Below are positions 16,883 through 24,803 of a DNA stretch of 41,518 bases, piece after piece. Origin of the DNA: Ilumatobacteraceae bacterium (GTDB lineage: Bacteria > Actinomycetota > Acidimicrobiia > Acidimicrobiales > Ilumatobacteraceae); contig JALQYL010000007.1 in the NCBI GenBank assembly GCA_023254135.1, positions 1 to 41,518 of the forward strand, given 5' to 3'. The notes under the pieces are model-generated. The model saw only the letters and a program-made list of their open reading frames with translations, was not told where the DNA came from and searched no databases. Each line of letters starts with the position of its first letter. Within the stretch, counting starts at the first letter, position 1. The translations under genes were made by a program, and so were the position numbers.

Positions 16883-17860
16883 TTAGTCGAACTGTGGCGT
16901 CAACGCCACTTTGCCCGCGATCTTGCGATTCTGAAGATCACGCATGGCTTGTACTGCTTGCGACATGGGGTACGCAACGGGCTCGATGGGGTGAAGATTC
17001 CCTTGCGTGATCTCGCCAAGTACTTCCACCAACATCTGTGCGTTGGCTTCATAGTTCTTCAACATCCACGCGCCCCAGTCCACGCCCACCACGGTGCGGT
17101 TGGTAAGAAGGATGTGGTTGGCAGGCAACTGCGGTATCCCCGCCACGAATCCAACCACCAGGTACTGACCGCCTGGTGCAAGTGCGCGCAAACTTTGCGC
17201 TGCAAGATCTCCACCCACGGGGTCGTACACCACGTCGAGTTTTCCGTCGGCAAGTTCACGTGCCCGCGCCTTGACATCTTCGTTCAGTACATCAATGGTG
17301 GCAAAGGCACCCTGCTTCATGGCCAATTCCCGTTTTTCCTGAGATGAAGCAGCAGCGATCACCTTCATACCCAGTGCGACTCCCACATCAACTGCTGCAA
17401 GACCGACTCCTCCACCAGCACCCAAGACCAACATGGTGTCACCCTCTTGCACTGCTGCTCGGTAATTGAATGCGAACCATGCAGTGAGATAGCTCTGCAT
17501 GAATGTTGCACCTTGCCCGTCAGACAATTGCTCCGGAATACGCAGCACACGCTTTGAATCCACCACTGCTTGATCCGAGAAGCCACCCGTGCCAATGGGC
17601 ACGAACACTCTCTCACCCACACGAACATTGGTGACCCCACTGGACACCTCGGTGACTCGACCGACAATCTCCGACCCTGGTCGATAAGGAACCGCCGGCT
17701 TGATTTGGTACTTGCCCTCAATCATCAACGAGTCGACATAATTCAGTCCGCACGCAAGTACATCAACGCGAATCTGTCCTTTTCCAAGTTGCGGATTTTC
17801 TGACTCCACCACATGTAGATCGTCGAGATTGCCGAGTTCGTTGATGATCAATGACTTCAT
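16883..17860 (-). CDS. NADPH:quinone oxidoreductase (zinc-free medium-chain type)
   Basis: A 325-residue medium-chain oxidoreductase of the quinone reductase type. It has the GroES-like N-terminal half with GLNYVDSLMIEGKY and PYRPGSEIVGRV, and the nucleotide loop LGAGGGVGLAAVDVGVALG; structural zinc cysteines are absent. Such enzymes reduce quinones or enones with NADPH. An in-frame ATG 11 codons upstream exists, but the start at 17860 (MKSLIINEL) is preferred: it is the family-typical beginning and TACCTT ends 7 bases before it. It converges with the RCC1 gene (4-base gap) and is divergent from the next membrane-protein gene. Confidence 0.9.
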   Translation of the reverse strand: MKSLIINELGNLDDLHVVESENPQLGKGQIRVDVLACGLNYVDSLMIEGKYQIKPAVPYRPGSEIVGRVTEVSSGVTNVRVGERVFVPIGTGGFSDQAVVDSKRVLRIPEQLSDGQGATFMQSYLTAWFAFNYRAAVQEGDTMLVLGAGGGVGLAAVDVGVALGMKVIAAASSQEKRELAMKQGAFATIDVLNEDVKARARELADGKLDVVYDPVGGDLAAQSLRALAPGGQYLVVGFVAGIPQLPANHILLTNRTVVGVDWGAWMLKNYEANAQMLVEVLGEITQGNLHPIEPVAYPMSQAVQAMRDLQNRKIAGKVALTPQFD

Positions 17861-17867
17861 ATACAGC

Positions 17868-17873
17868 AAGGTA
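17868..17873 (-). promoter_or_regulatory. Leaderless -10 (TACCTT) of the quinone oxidoreductase gene
   Basis: On the minus strand TACCTT ends 7 bases before the ATG at 17860 and selects this ATG over one 33 bases upstream. Confidence 0.55.
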
Positions 17874-17904
17874 CTAGACCTCACCTCCTCCACACCGAGA
17901 CGAG

Positions 17905-17910
17905 TACCGT
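17905..17910 (+). promoter_or_regulatory. Leaderless -10 (TACCGT) of the polytopic membrane protein gene
   Basis: TACCGT ends 6 bases before the ATG at 17917. It lies only 32 bases from the opposite-strand hexamer at 17868-17873, so the two divergent promoters share one short region. Confidence 0.55.
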
Positions 17911-17916
17911 GGTCAC

Positions 17917-19239
17917 ATGCGTCGCCTCATCTCGCTGCTGCGCACCTGGGGCACATACACGGTGATGGTGGCCGTGTACGCGCTCGTTAGGTACTGGGCG
18001 AATGCTGGTCATTCGCCGGCCAGATTTCCTGATTCGTTGGGTTACCAAACTGTGCGTTTTTTCGGTACGAACGAACGGTTGTGGGCCGTGCCGTTCCTGT
18101 ACTCGCTGGCGCACAACGACTTTCAGCGGGTTGTTTTGCAGATTGCGGTGGGGGTTGCGGCATGGGCATACCTCGCCTGGGTGCTTGCATCAGTCAGCAG
18201 ATTTCGCGTGTCAGCAATGACAGTGGTGTTTGTGGTGGGCCTCACCCCGCAGGTGATCCGCTACGACCTTGCCATTTTGTCGGAATCGCTCGGAATCAGT
18301 CTGGCCGTCGTTGCCGTGGCTACCACAGTGCATCTCAGTCGTACACGTTCGCAGACGGTGCGTTTCGCATGGTGCACATCGGTTGTCTTGGTGGGCTTCA
18401 CACGACCCATCCATCTTCTCGTGATCTTCACGATCACCTTGTATTACGTTGCCACCTACCTTCTCTCTCGGCGCAACAGACGCAAGGCATCAACCATTGC
18501 ATTTGGACTTCTCAGTGTGTGGGGAGTGATGCAACTGCAAGGAAACCAATCAGAGTCGACATTGAACTTCTACACGATTCTGCAGCAACGTATTTGTGCT
18601 GACAGTTCACAGTACGCCTGGTTCACTGCTCGTGGCATGCCCGATATACCTGGTGTTTGTAACGCACGTGGTTACGCATATGCATTCGAGATGAAGAACA
18701 CCGTGGGAGAAATACTGCAATTACCCGAGGGCCAACAACCATTGAAGAGCATGATTGTTGGAGACGTTGAATTGGCCACGTGGGTGCGCGACCACGGATG
18801 GAACACCTACTTACAGTACGTGTTTGCTCACCCCGGCACGGTTGTCACTCTCTTACGGAAGCACGCCACCCACACTCTCGATGCAACGTCACAACAATTC
18901 CTTCCCACCGATTCCCGCACGGTATTGCCCTATCAATTGGTGAATCCGTGGTGGCTGTGGGCGACACTTGGTGTTGCATGCTCCGTGATGGGCGCACGAC
19001 ATTCACGACTCATTCGAATGCTCACCGCAAGCGCAGGCTTGTTGGCGGTGGTCTACGCAGGGACACTGCTCACTTCGGCGGTGGAAATACAACGACACGC
19101 AGCCACGTCCTCCGTGTTGCTACGAGTTCTTGTGCTGGTCAGCATTGCCGCAGCCACTGCCGGCCCCACGCTTACAAGGTCCGACGAATCTTTCGACGAA
19201 CACGGCGCATCATCTTCTCGCGGTACGCAGAAGATCTGA
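17917..19239 (+). CDS. Polytopic membrane protein of unknown function
   Basis: A 440-residue integral membrane protein with about nine hydrophobic segments: N-terminal near 10-25, several between about 75 and 190, and a C-terminal group near 345-425. A loop of about 140 residues between the groups (around 210-340) contains ICADSSQYAWF and VRDHGWNTYLQYVFAHPG. The layout, with an N-terminal helix followed by an R/D-containing loop, recalls GT-C type glycosyltransferases or cell-wall polymer enzymes, but I do not recognise the family. The 3' end overlaps the convergent flavodoxin-fold gene by 68 bases. Confidence 0.8.
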   Translation: MRRLISLLRTWGTYTVMVAVYALVRYWANAGHSPARFPDSLGYQTVRFFGTNERLWAVPFLYSLAHNDFQRVVLQIAVGVAAWAYLAWVLASVSRFRVSAMTVVFVVGLTPQVIRYDLAILSESLGISLAVVAVATTVHLSRTRSQTVRFAWCTSVVLVGFTRPIHLLVIFTITLYYVATYLLSRRNRRKASTIAFGLLSVWGVMQLQGNQSESTLNFYTILQQRICADSSQYAWFTARGMPDIPGVCNARGYAYAFEMKNTVGEILQLPEGQQPLKSMIVGDVELATWVRDHGWNTYLQYVFAHPGTVVTLLRKHATHTLDATSQQFLPTDSRTVLPYQLVNPWWLWATLGVACSVMGARHSRLIRMLTASAGLLAVVYAGTLLTSAVEIQRHAATSSVLLRVLVLVSIAAATAGPTLTRSDESFDEHGASSSRGTQKI

Positions 19240-19774
19240 AGTCGAGCCCATACAGGGCCAACCAAGTGGTGCGAGTTCGCCAATTCATCATCAGTCGCAC
19301 CGCACGAAGCGCCACCCGTTTTCCCGATTCACCTTGAATTGAATTCACCAACTTGCTGGAGCCATGAGTGGTGACCACCACCAAGCGCCGAATATTGGTA
19401 AGTCGTGGCTGCAGTCTGTTTGCTCCCGACGGCAGTTCCCACGCCACTTCATTCACGAATGTCCTGTCAAACCACCCCTTGAGAATGGCGGGCTGTCCTG
19501 ACCACCACGTGGGGTACACCAACACCAACGTCTCGCACCATTTCAGATCTTCAACATGGGAACGCAATTCAGGGATGAGTTCCAACTTCGGTGCGAGTTC
19601 GGTGGAGTGATTCTTTCGCTCGTATCCCGACATCACGGGATTGAATTTCTCGGCATACAAGTCATGCTGACGCACATCATGTCCGGCGTTTTGCAGTTCT
19701 TCCATCACGATGTCGCGCAATGAGCCCACCAATGAGGCCGGATTGGGATGGGCATAAACAAGGAGAACGTTCAT
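19172..19774 (-). CDS. Flavodoxin-fold NAD(P)H quinone reductase
   Basis: A 200-residue flavodoxin-like protein of the NQO1/YwrO group. The FMN/FAD phosphate loop is VYAHPNPASLVGSLRD at the N-terminus, and the family signature VLVYPTWWSGQPAILKGWFDR lies near 85-105. It reduces quinones by two electrons with NAD(P)H. The last 40 residues are unusually basic (YREKMMRRVRRKIRRTL). The ATG overlaps the stop of the upstream paralogue by 4 bases (ATGA), so the two are made together and may form a heterodimer. Its 3' end runs 68 bases into the opposite-strand membrane gene. Confidence 0.88.
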   Translation of the reverse strand: MNVLLVYAHPNPASLVGSLRDIVMEELQNAGHDVRQHDLYAEKFNPVMSGYERKNHSTELAPKLELIPELRSHVEDLKWCETLVLVYPTWWSGQPAILKGWFDRTFVNEVAWELPSGANRLQPRLTNIRRLVVVTTHGSSKLVNSIQGESGKRVALRAVRLMMNWRTRTTWLALYGLDFRSSAYREKMMRRVRRKIRRTL

Positions 19775-20355
19775 CGCTTTGACACCACGTTCGCAATTTC
19801 CAACAAGAACCTTCGGCGATTCTCATCATTTTGAGTGTCCATCGAGTGCAGTGCGCGTGAAGTTGCTCGGGCGCGCCCCGTGCTGAGACGCAACGCACGA
19901 GACAACATGCGTTTGCCGTTGTCATGAATGAAAGTGACGTACCACCGAGGAGAACCAAACGTGGAGAAGATGTAGATGCGCTTCACCTGCGTGAGAGCAG
20001 GGCGCACCTTGTTGTTGCCGTTCAACGTGTATGCAACGCCATAGATCATCACACGTTCAACCCAGCCCTTCAACTGCGCAGGCAACGATGACCACCACGT
20101 GGGATACACAAACACCAGAATTTGCGCTTGTTTCACGAGCGCAATGTGATCCTCAAGCCCAGGAGGAATGTCCCCTTTACTGGTGCGATACATCTCCCAT
20201 TCATCAAGCGACATCACCGGGTCAAATTCAATGGCAGACAAATCAATGACATCAACATGATGACCAGCTTGCTGCAAACCCTGGACTGCGGTATCACGAA
20301 TGGCTGAACAAAAACTGCCCTCGATGGGATGACAGTAAACAACAAGAGCACGCAT
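19771..20355 (-). CDS. Flavodoxin-fold NAD(P)H quinone reductase
   Basis: A 194-residue paralogue of the next gene. It has VYCHPIEGSFCSAIRD at the nucleotide-binding end and the signature FVYPTWWSSLPAQLKGWVERV. The start at 20355 (MRALVVYCHP) is chosen because it is the family-typical beginning; longer in-frame starts would run across the divergent gene. It is the first gene of a two-gene operon. Its start is 43 bases from the divergent ABM-domain gene, which also looks redox-linked, so shared control is plausible. Confidence 0.87.
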   Translation of the reverse strand: MRALVVYCHPIEGSFCSAIRDTAVQGLQQAGHHVDVIDLSAIEFDPVMSLDEWEMYRTSKGDIPPGLEDHIALVKQAQILVFVYPTWWSSLPAQLKGWVERVMIYGVAYTLNGNNKVRPALTQVKRIYIFSTFGSPRWYVTFIHDNGKRMLSRALRLSTGRARATSRALHSMDTQNDENRRRFLLEIANVVSKR

Positions 20356-20385
20356 AGATGAATGACCAACAATGTTGGATACGAC

Positions 20386-20391
20386 TACCGT
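20386..20391 (+). promoter_or_regulatory. Leaderless -10 (TACCGT) of the ABM-domain gene
   Basis: TACCGT ends 7 bases before the ATG at 20399 and lies downstream of the alternative ATG at 20372, which argues against that longer start. Confidence 0.55.
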
Positions 20392-20398
20392 ACTGTGC

Positions 20399-20995
20399 AT
20401 GCCCGATCTCACCGGCGACTTTCCCACTGGTCGACTTCCAAAAATCGCCCCTGGTGCTGTGACCGTTGCCATTACGCGCACCATCAACAATGCGCAACGT
20501 GCGGAATTCGAGAAGTGGTGTCACGACATGACCATTGAGGTACAAAAGTTCCCGGGGTGTCTCGGTGCAACGGTGTTATGGCCAGCGCGAGCAAGAGACC
20601 CGTACCAAATGGTGTTCCGCTTCGTCGATGCGTTGCATCTTCGTCAATGGGAAAAGTCAGAGGAACGCAAAGCACTGCGAGCACGCGCCGACCATCTCAT
20701 AGTCTCAGAGAAAGTCACCGTCACTGCCGGTACCGAGGAGTTCTTCAATGCACTGGGTGATGCCGAACACCATCGCACCAAGATCGGAAAATTCATCTTC
20801 GATGTTGCGTGGGTGTATCCCGTTTCATTGCTATCGGCGGTGGTGTTGTCGCCCTATCTCAGCAAGATTGAAGTTGTTCCGAGGGTTCTCATCTCCACCG
20901 TTCTGATCGGTGCAACCAGCAAGTACTTCACCGGACCAGTACGAAAGTGGTGGCGACGCAGACGAATGCTCCCGCAAAATCAAGAAGTTCGTTGA
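20399..20995 (+). CDS. ABM-domain protein with C-terminal membrane segments
   Basis: A 198-residue protein. Residues of about 20-110 look like an antibiotic-biosynthesis-monooxygenase (ABM) ferredoxin-like domain: AVTVAITRTINN, then EFEKWCHDMTIEVQKFPGCLGATVLW and a FRFVDALHLRQWEKSEER stretch, as in the SAV1938-like subgroup. After it come two hydrophobic segments (VAWVYPVSLLSAVVLS and VLISTVLIGATSKYF) and a basic tail, so the domain is anchored to the membrane. ABM proteins include heme-degrading and quinone-forming monooxygenases. The start is placed by the -10 hexamer. The 3' end overlaps the convergent DCC gene by 16 bases. Confidence 0.75.
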   Translation: MPDLTGDFPTGRLPKIAPGAVTVAITRTINNAQRAEFEKWCHDMTIEVQKFPGCLGATVLWPARARDPYQMVFRFVDALHLRQWEKSEERKALRARADHLIVSEKVTVTAGTEEFFNALGDAEHHRTKIGKFIFDVAWVYPVSLLSAVVLSPYLSKIEVVPRVLISTVLIGATSKYFTGPVRKWWRRRRMLPQNQEVR

Positions 20996-21339
20996 CCATC
21001 CACTGCGCATGCCGTGAGACCCAGCATGCGCGAGATGCGCGAGCGATTGCGTGCAACCATTGAATACACCACTTGGGCAATGCTGCGAATTCCCACCAGA
21101 CTCATGACCCGCCCAAGAAATCTGTAGCGAAGCAACGTTGATGTGGTGAGCATGCGGGCGATTGCAGAGGCTCCTTCATAGTGAATGTCGCCCTCAACGA
21201 GCAGTACGGCGCTCAAATCTTTGACGCCATACGCATGATGTGACACCACCTGCACATGTGGCATGTGCGAGCGCAACCACCCTGCACACTTCTCGCACAT
21301 ACCGCAGTCGCCGTCATATACAAGAACGGCGTGTGACAT
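20980..21339 (-). CDS. DCC-family thiol-disulfide oxidoreductase-like protein (DUF393)
   Basis: A 119-residue protein with the DCC signature VYDGDCGMCEKC at residues 6-17, a CxxC thioredoxin-like motif. The family is predicted to act in thiol redox chemistry, but the role is not settled. It starts 3 bases after the stop of the ferritin-like gene and ends a three-gene operon with FKBP. The basic C-terminus overlaps the convergent ABM gene by 16 bases. Confidence 0.85.
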   Translation of the reverse strand: MSHAVLVYDGDCGMCEKCAGWLRSHMPHVQVVSHHAYGVKDLSAVLLVEGDIHYEGASAIARMLTTSTLLRYRFLGRVMSLVGIRSIAQVVYSMVARNRSRISRMLGLTACAVDGQRTS

Positions 21340-21342
21340 GGC

Positions 21343-21813
21343 TTACGCGCTCAGAAGATCGAACACCTGTTGTGCTCGATTGGCGTGGATGGTCTCTTCA
21401 CGACCGTTCAAACGAAGGAGACGTTCCACTTCAGGGTCGGTTTCGGCATCCGCCCACTTTTGGTAACTGGCATCACCGGTGATTTCGCCCTTCACCACAC
21501 CTGCAAAGATTTTTGCGTCAATGGCATCAGGAAGCGGGACCTCGAGAAGCACTTCTTCTTCAGCCGATGGAGTCCATTCGTTGCCCAGCTTGATGCTGAT
21601 GGCACGAGCAAGGCGACGTGCGTGTCCCTTTTCTTCTACTGCGTTCTTACGAAGAAGATCGGCGGCTTCCGCATTGTTCACGCGTTCTGCCAGCAGGTTG
21701 TAGAACAACTCACCCGCCATTTCGATGCGATACATGAGCTTCAGCTCTTCGACTTCAAGTTTCTCAACGCCGGCCAAACCGGCGTTGGCCGTGTAGAAGT
21801 TGATCTCCGACAT
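21343..21813 (-). CDS. Ferritin-like diiron-domain protein
   Basis: A 156-residue, mostly helical protein resembling ferritin-like or rubrerythrin domains. Candidate metal ligands are in KLMYRIEMAGELFYNLLA and NAVEEKGHARRLARAI in the first helix pair, and in REETIHANRAQQVFD near the C-terminus; the spacing of Glu and ExxH motifs fits a four-helix bundle. It could be an oxidase, a peroxide scavenger or a ferritin-like enzyme such as a tRNA or lipid hydroxylase; the sequence does not decide. It lies between the FKBP and DCC genes with 1- and 3-base spacings. Confidence 0.75.
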   Translation of the reverse strand: MSEINFYTANAGLAGVEKLEVEELKLMYRIEMAGELFYNLLAERVNNAEAADLLRKNAVEEKGHARRLARAISIKLGNEWTPSAEEEVLLEVPLPDAIDAKIFAGVVKGEITGDASYQKWADAETDPEVERLLRLNGREETIHANRAQQVFDLLSA

Positions 21814-21814
21814 T

Positions 21815-22189
21815 TCAGTTCACGTTCAACAAGTCGACAACGAACACCAATGTTTCGCCGCCCTTGATAACGCCGCCAGCACCCTGAGCGCCGTAACCCA
21901 TGTGCGGTGGAATCGTGAGACGACGTCGACCGCCCACCTTCATACCTGCAACGCCCTTGTCCCAACCAGAGATCACTTGCTGAGCACCCAAACGGAACTC
22001 GAAGGTGTCGCCGCGATTCCACGATGCGTCAAACTCGCGCTGTGTGCTCCAGGCAACGCCCACATAATGCACCTCAACGTTGTGTCCGTTAGTGGCTTCA
22101 TTGCCGTCACCAACTGTGATGTCTTCGATGAGAAGGTCAACGGGAGGTTCACCAGCAGGGATTGTGACTTCGGGCTTGTTTGCGCTCAT
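21815..22189 (-). CDS. FKBP-type peptidyl-prolyl cis-trans isomerase
   Basis: A 124-residue single-domain FKBP. It shows the family core VEVHYVGVAWSTQREFDASWNRGDTF, then QVISGWDKGVAGMKVGGRRRLTIPPHMGYG and the C-terminal strand ETLVFVVDLLNVN. It lacks a signal peptide and should be cytoplasmic, assisting prolyl isomerisation. The start is placed at the ATG at 22189, because TAGGTT ends exactly 6 bases before it, rather than at the GTG two codons upstream. It leads an operon with the ferritin-like and DCC genes. Confidence 0.94.
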   Translation of the reverse strand: MSANKPEVTIPAGEPPVDLLIEDITVGDGNEATNGHNVEVHYVGVAWSTQREFDASWNRGDTFEFRLGAQQVISGWDKGVAGMKVGGRRRLTIPPHMGYGAQGAGGVIKGGETLVFVVDLLNVN

Positions 22190-22195
22190 GCTCAC

Positions 22196-22201
22196 AACCT
22201 A
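22196..22201 (-). promoter_or_regulatory. Leaderless -10 (TAGGTT) of the FKBP operon
   Basis: On the minus strand TAGGTT ends 6 bases before the ATG at 22189. It separates this operon from the geranylgeranyl reductase gene upstream and settles the FKBP start. Confidence 0.55.
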
Positions 22202-22236
22202 TCGGGCACGAACCATGCGCGAACGGTGGCGAATTT

Positions 22237-23451
22237 TTAGGCCTTGGCGCGAGTGCGACGCAACACAGGGTCGGCCAATGCCAGCGCAGAATCGGCAATC
22301 TTCATCACGCGGCCCGCAGCGCCAGGTGTGTTCGTATCGATGAGATTTCCCATGACAGCCAAAGTGATGTCGGCCGCTGATTGCGTGCCAACGGCAATAC
22401 GAAGACCCGGACGCAGCAACCATGGATGGCCAATGAGAAAACTGAATCGTCGTCCGGTTCGAAGAAATGCATCGAAGCGCTCGCCCACTTCGCGGTCGTA
22501 TGCCGCCGAAGCCGTCACCGGGTCCGCAATATATTTCTGTGCGGCAAGAATGCCCGACTCAAGGCCGTAGTCAATTCCCTCGCCGTTCATGGGGTTCACG
22601 AACCCGGCAGCGTCACCTACAGCAACCCAACCCGGACCGTGTCGTTTCACGCAGCTCATAGGCAATCGCCATGCGCGTGGCTTCTCCACGTATTCACCCA
22701 GCGACCATGATTCACGCACGATTGATGAGTACTGATCGAGCAGTGTGTTGAGGTTCAACTTCTTGAACCCCTTCATGGTGCTGAGTGCACCCACACCAAT
22801 GTTCACTGTGCCATCGCCAGCAGGGAACATCCAGCCGTAGCCGGGAACTGGTGTGCCGTGTTCATCGCGCAGACTGAGACAAGCCTCCAAATGACGTTCG
22901 GCATGCCGTGGGGTGGGCGCGTATGCACGAATGGCAAGACCAAAGGTTTCATTGGGGTCACGTTCTGCGCCCAACATCTTTGCTGCCATGCCTTGCGCGC
23001 CCGCAGCAAGAATGGTGAACGGAGCGTGATAAATATCTGCACCTACGCGCACTCCGATGACGCGTTCTCCTTCCATTTCAGGAAGGGCTTCAGAGTCGAA
23101 ACGAACATCGGCACCGCTGGCAACCGCAACGTCCAACAAGTGATTGTCGAACTTTTGTCGTGGCCACACTGCGCCGTGATTCGGAAAACGAGATGTGGTG
23201 GGCCATGCAAGTTCGCGCTCTTTTTTGCCCGCAATCATGCGCAAGCCGTCGATTCGGTGAGCTCCACTGTGGTCGATGCGCAATTCATTCAGTGCAGCAA
23301 TGGCTCGTGGTGTCAGGCCATCCCCGCACACCTTGTCACGGCCGTACGGACCTTTTTCAAAGAGCGCAACCTTGAGTCCAGCACGTGAAGCAGTGATTGC
23401 GGCGGCTGAACCAGCAGGGCCGCCACCAATGATGAGAAGGTCGTACTGCAT
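22237..23451 (-). CDS. Geranylgeranyl reductase-family flavoprotein
   Basis: A 404-residue FAD-dependent reductase. The dinucleotide-binding motif IIGGGPAGSAAAITASRAG starts at residue 6, followed by EKGPYGRDKVCGDGLTPRAI, the signature of the geranylgeranyl-reductase family, and the second FAD motif GWVAVGDAAGFVNPMNGEGIDYG. These enzymes saturate isoprenoid chains. In actinobacteria the closest roles are menaquinone side-chain reduction (MenJ-like) or reduction of polyprenyl lipids. The start MQYDLLIIGG is preferred over an ATG 7 codons earlier. It is divergent from the CoA-transferase gene. Confidence 0.9.
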   Translation of the reverse strand: MQYDLLIIGGGPAGSAAAITASRAGLKVALFEKGPYGRDKVCGDGLTPRAIAALNELRIDHSGAHRIDGLRMIAGKKERELAWPTTSRFPNHGAVWPRQKFDNHLLDVAVASGADVRFDSEALPEMEGERVIGVRVGADIYHAPFTILAAGAQGMAAKMLGAERDPNETFGLAIRAYAPTPRHAERHLEACLSLRDEHGTPVPGYGWMFPAGDGTVNIGVGALSTMKGFKKLNLNTLLDQYSSIVRESWSLGEYVEKPRAWRLPMSCVKRHGPGWVAVGDAAGFVNPMNGEGIDYGLESGILAAQKYIADPVTASAAYDREVGERFDAFLRTGRRFSFLIGHPWLLRPGLRIAVGTQSAADITLAVMGNLIDTNTPGAAGRVMKIADSALALADPVLRRTRAKA

Positions 23452-23494
23452 TGACTGAAAGCCTGCCACCACTCACGCCCAACCACTACCTGCC

Positions 23495-23500
23495 TACCAT
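23495..23500 (+). promoter_or_regulatory. Leaderless -10 (TACCAT) of the CoA-transferase gene
   Basis: TACCAT ends 7 bases before the ATG at 23508 and selects this start over the longer one at 23451, which would overlap the divergent reductase start. Confidence 0.55.
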
Positions 23501-23507
23501 TAGTCAC

Positions 23508-24803
23508 ATGGCGCACATGGAACTATCCGAGGCAATTGCTCTCATCAAACCCGAAGATTCAATGGCCGTGCCACTGGGGCCAGGAGTTCCAGGTGGATTC
23601 ATGCATGCGCTTGCCGACCGCGATGACTTCACGCGGCTCGAGATCTTTGGCGCTCTTTTGCCAGATTTGTACGCCGTGCTCACCAAGCCCGGAGTGCATT
23701 ACCGCAGCGGATTCTTCGGACCAGCCGAACGCTTCCTACGTGATGCAGGAGCGTCCATTGATTATGTTCCCGCAGACTTCCGGCGATTTGCTCCCATTCT
23801 TGAGTGGCTGCAACCACGAGTGATGGCATTCGCTGGCGCTCCCCCGGTTGACGGCTGGGTGAGTTTGTCGTTGCATGCCGGAGCCAGCGTTGATGAAATT
23901 CATCGTGCCGCACAGGATCCCCATCGCATCGTGATTGCGGAAGTGAGTCCCCACTTTCCACGAACTTTTGGTGTGCTCCCCGACCATGGGCATCGCATCC
24001 ACGTGGATGACATAGACGCACTGGTGTACACAGACCGCCAGCCACTCAATCTTGCCGATGCTCCCAGCACGGATGCAGAGAATGCCATCGCACAATTGGC
24101 GTTGCAATTCATTCGGTCGGGGTCAACTCTGCAAACCGGAATCGGTGGCATCCCCAACCAGATTGCCCTCGCACTTGCAAACAGCGACATCAGCGATCTT
24201 GGCGTGCACTCAGAGATGTTCACCACCGGACTCATGCGTTTGCATCAGGCCGGCAAAGTGTCAAACCAAAAGGGCACAGAATTTGATGGTTTCTCCCCCA
24301 CCACGTTCGCTGCAGGAATTCCAGAGCTGTACACGTGGCTGCACGAGAACGAGGAGGTGCGTTTTCTCCCCGTCAAGATTGTGAACTCACCGGAAATCAT
24401 TTCGCGCAATCGAGACATGATCACCATCAATGGTGCCATCGCCATCGATTTGTCGGGTCAGGTAATGGCCGACACCATCAATGGAAAACAATTCAGTGGT
24501 GTCGGTGGACATGAGGATTTCGTTGCCGGCCCCGGACTCACGTTGGGAGGTCGCAGTCTCATCTGCCTTCCATCAACCAGCATCGTGAATGGTGTTCTCA
24601 CCAGCAGAATCCTCACGCAATTCCCAGGCGGCAGTGTTGTGAGCACGCCGCGACATCAAATTGATGTGGTGATTACCGAATATGGCGTCGCAGAGCTTGA
24701 AGGTCGCACGATTCGTGAACGTTCACGCGCATTGGCCATGATTGGCCATCCACAATTCAGGGACGAGCTGCTGGCGAATGCTGAGCAGTGGCCGACGGAT
24801 TGA
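23508..24803 (+). CDS. Acetyl-CoA hydrolase/transferase family protein
   Basis: A 431-residue enzyme of the family-I CoA-transferase fold. Features are the TGIGGIPNQIALAL motif near 228-241, EMFTTGLMRLHQAGKV, GGHEDFVAGPGLTLGGRS and the C-terminal VITEYGVAELEGRTIRER, typical of acetyl-CoA hydrolases and 4-hydroxybutyrate CoA-transferases. It moves CoA between short-chain acids or hydrolyses it; the pair of acids is not readable. The N-terminal 20 residues are compact (a MAHMELSEAIALI start). A second ATG 3 codons downstream is possible. The 3' end overlaps the convergent PAP2 gene by 47 bases. Confidence 0.9.
   Translation: MAHMELSEAIALIKPEDSMAVPLGPGVPGGFMHALADRDDFTRLEIFGALLPDLYAVLTKPGVHYRSGFFGPAERFLRDAGASIDYVPADFRRFAPILEWLQPRVMAFAGAPPVDGWVSLSLHAGASVDEIHRAAQDPHRIVIAEVSPHFPRTFGVLPDHGHRIHVDDIDALVYTDRQPLNLADAPSTDAENAIAQLALQFIRSGSTLQTGIGGIPNQIALALANSDISDLGVHSEMFTTGLMRLHQAGKVSNQKGTEFDGFSPTTFAAGIPELYTWLHENEEVRFLPVKIVNSPEIISRNRDMITINGAIAIDLSGQVMADTINGKQFSGVGGHEDFVAGPGLTLGGRSLICLPSTSIVNGVLTSRILTQFPGGSVVSTPRHQIDVVITEYGVAELEGRTIRERSRALAMIGHPQFRDELLANAEQWPTD

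Noticed and set aside
19172-20355. The two flavodoxin-fold genes as one broken gene or a recent duplication
   Set aside because: Each is full length with its own nucleotide loop and PTWW signature, and they differ too much for a recent copy.
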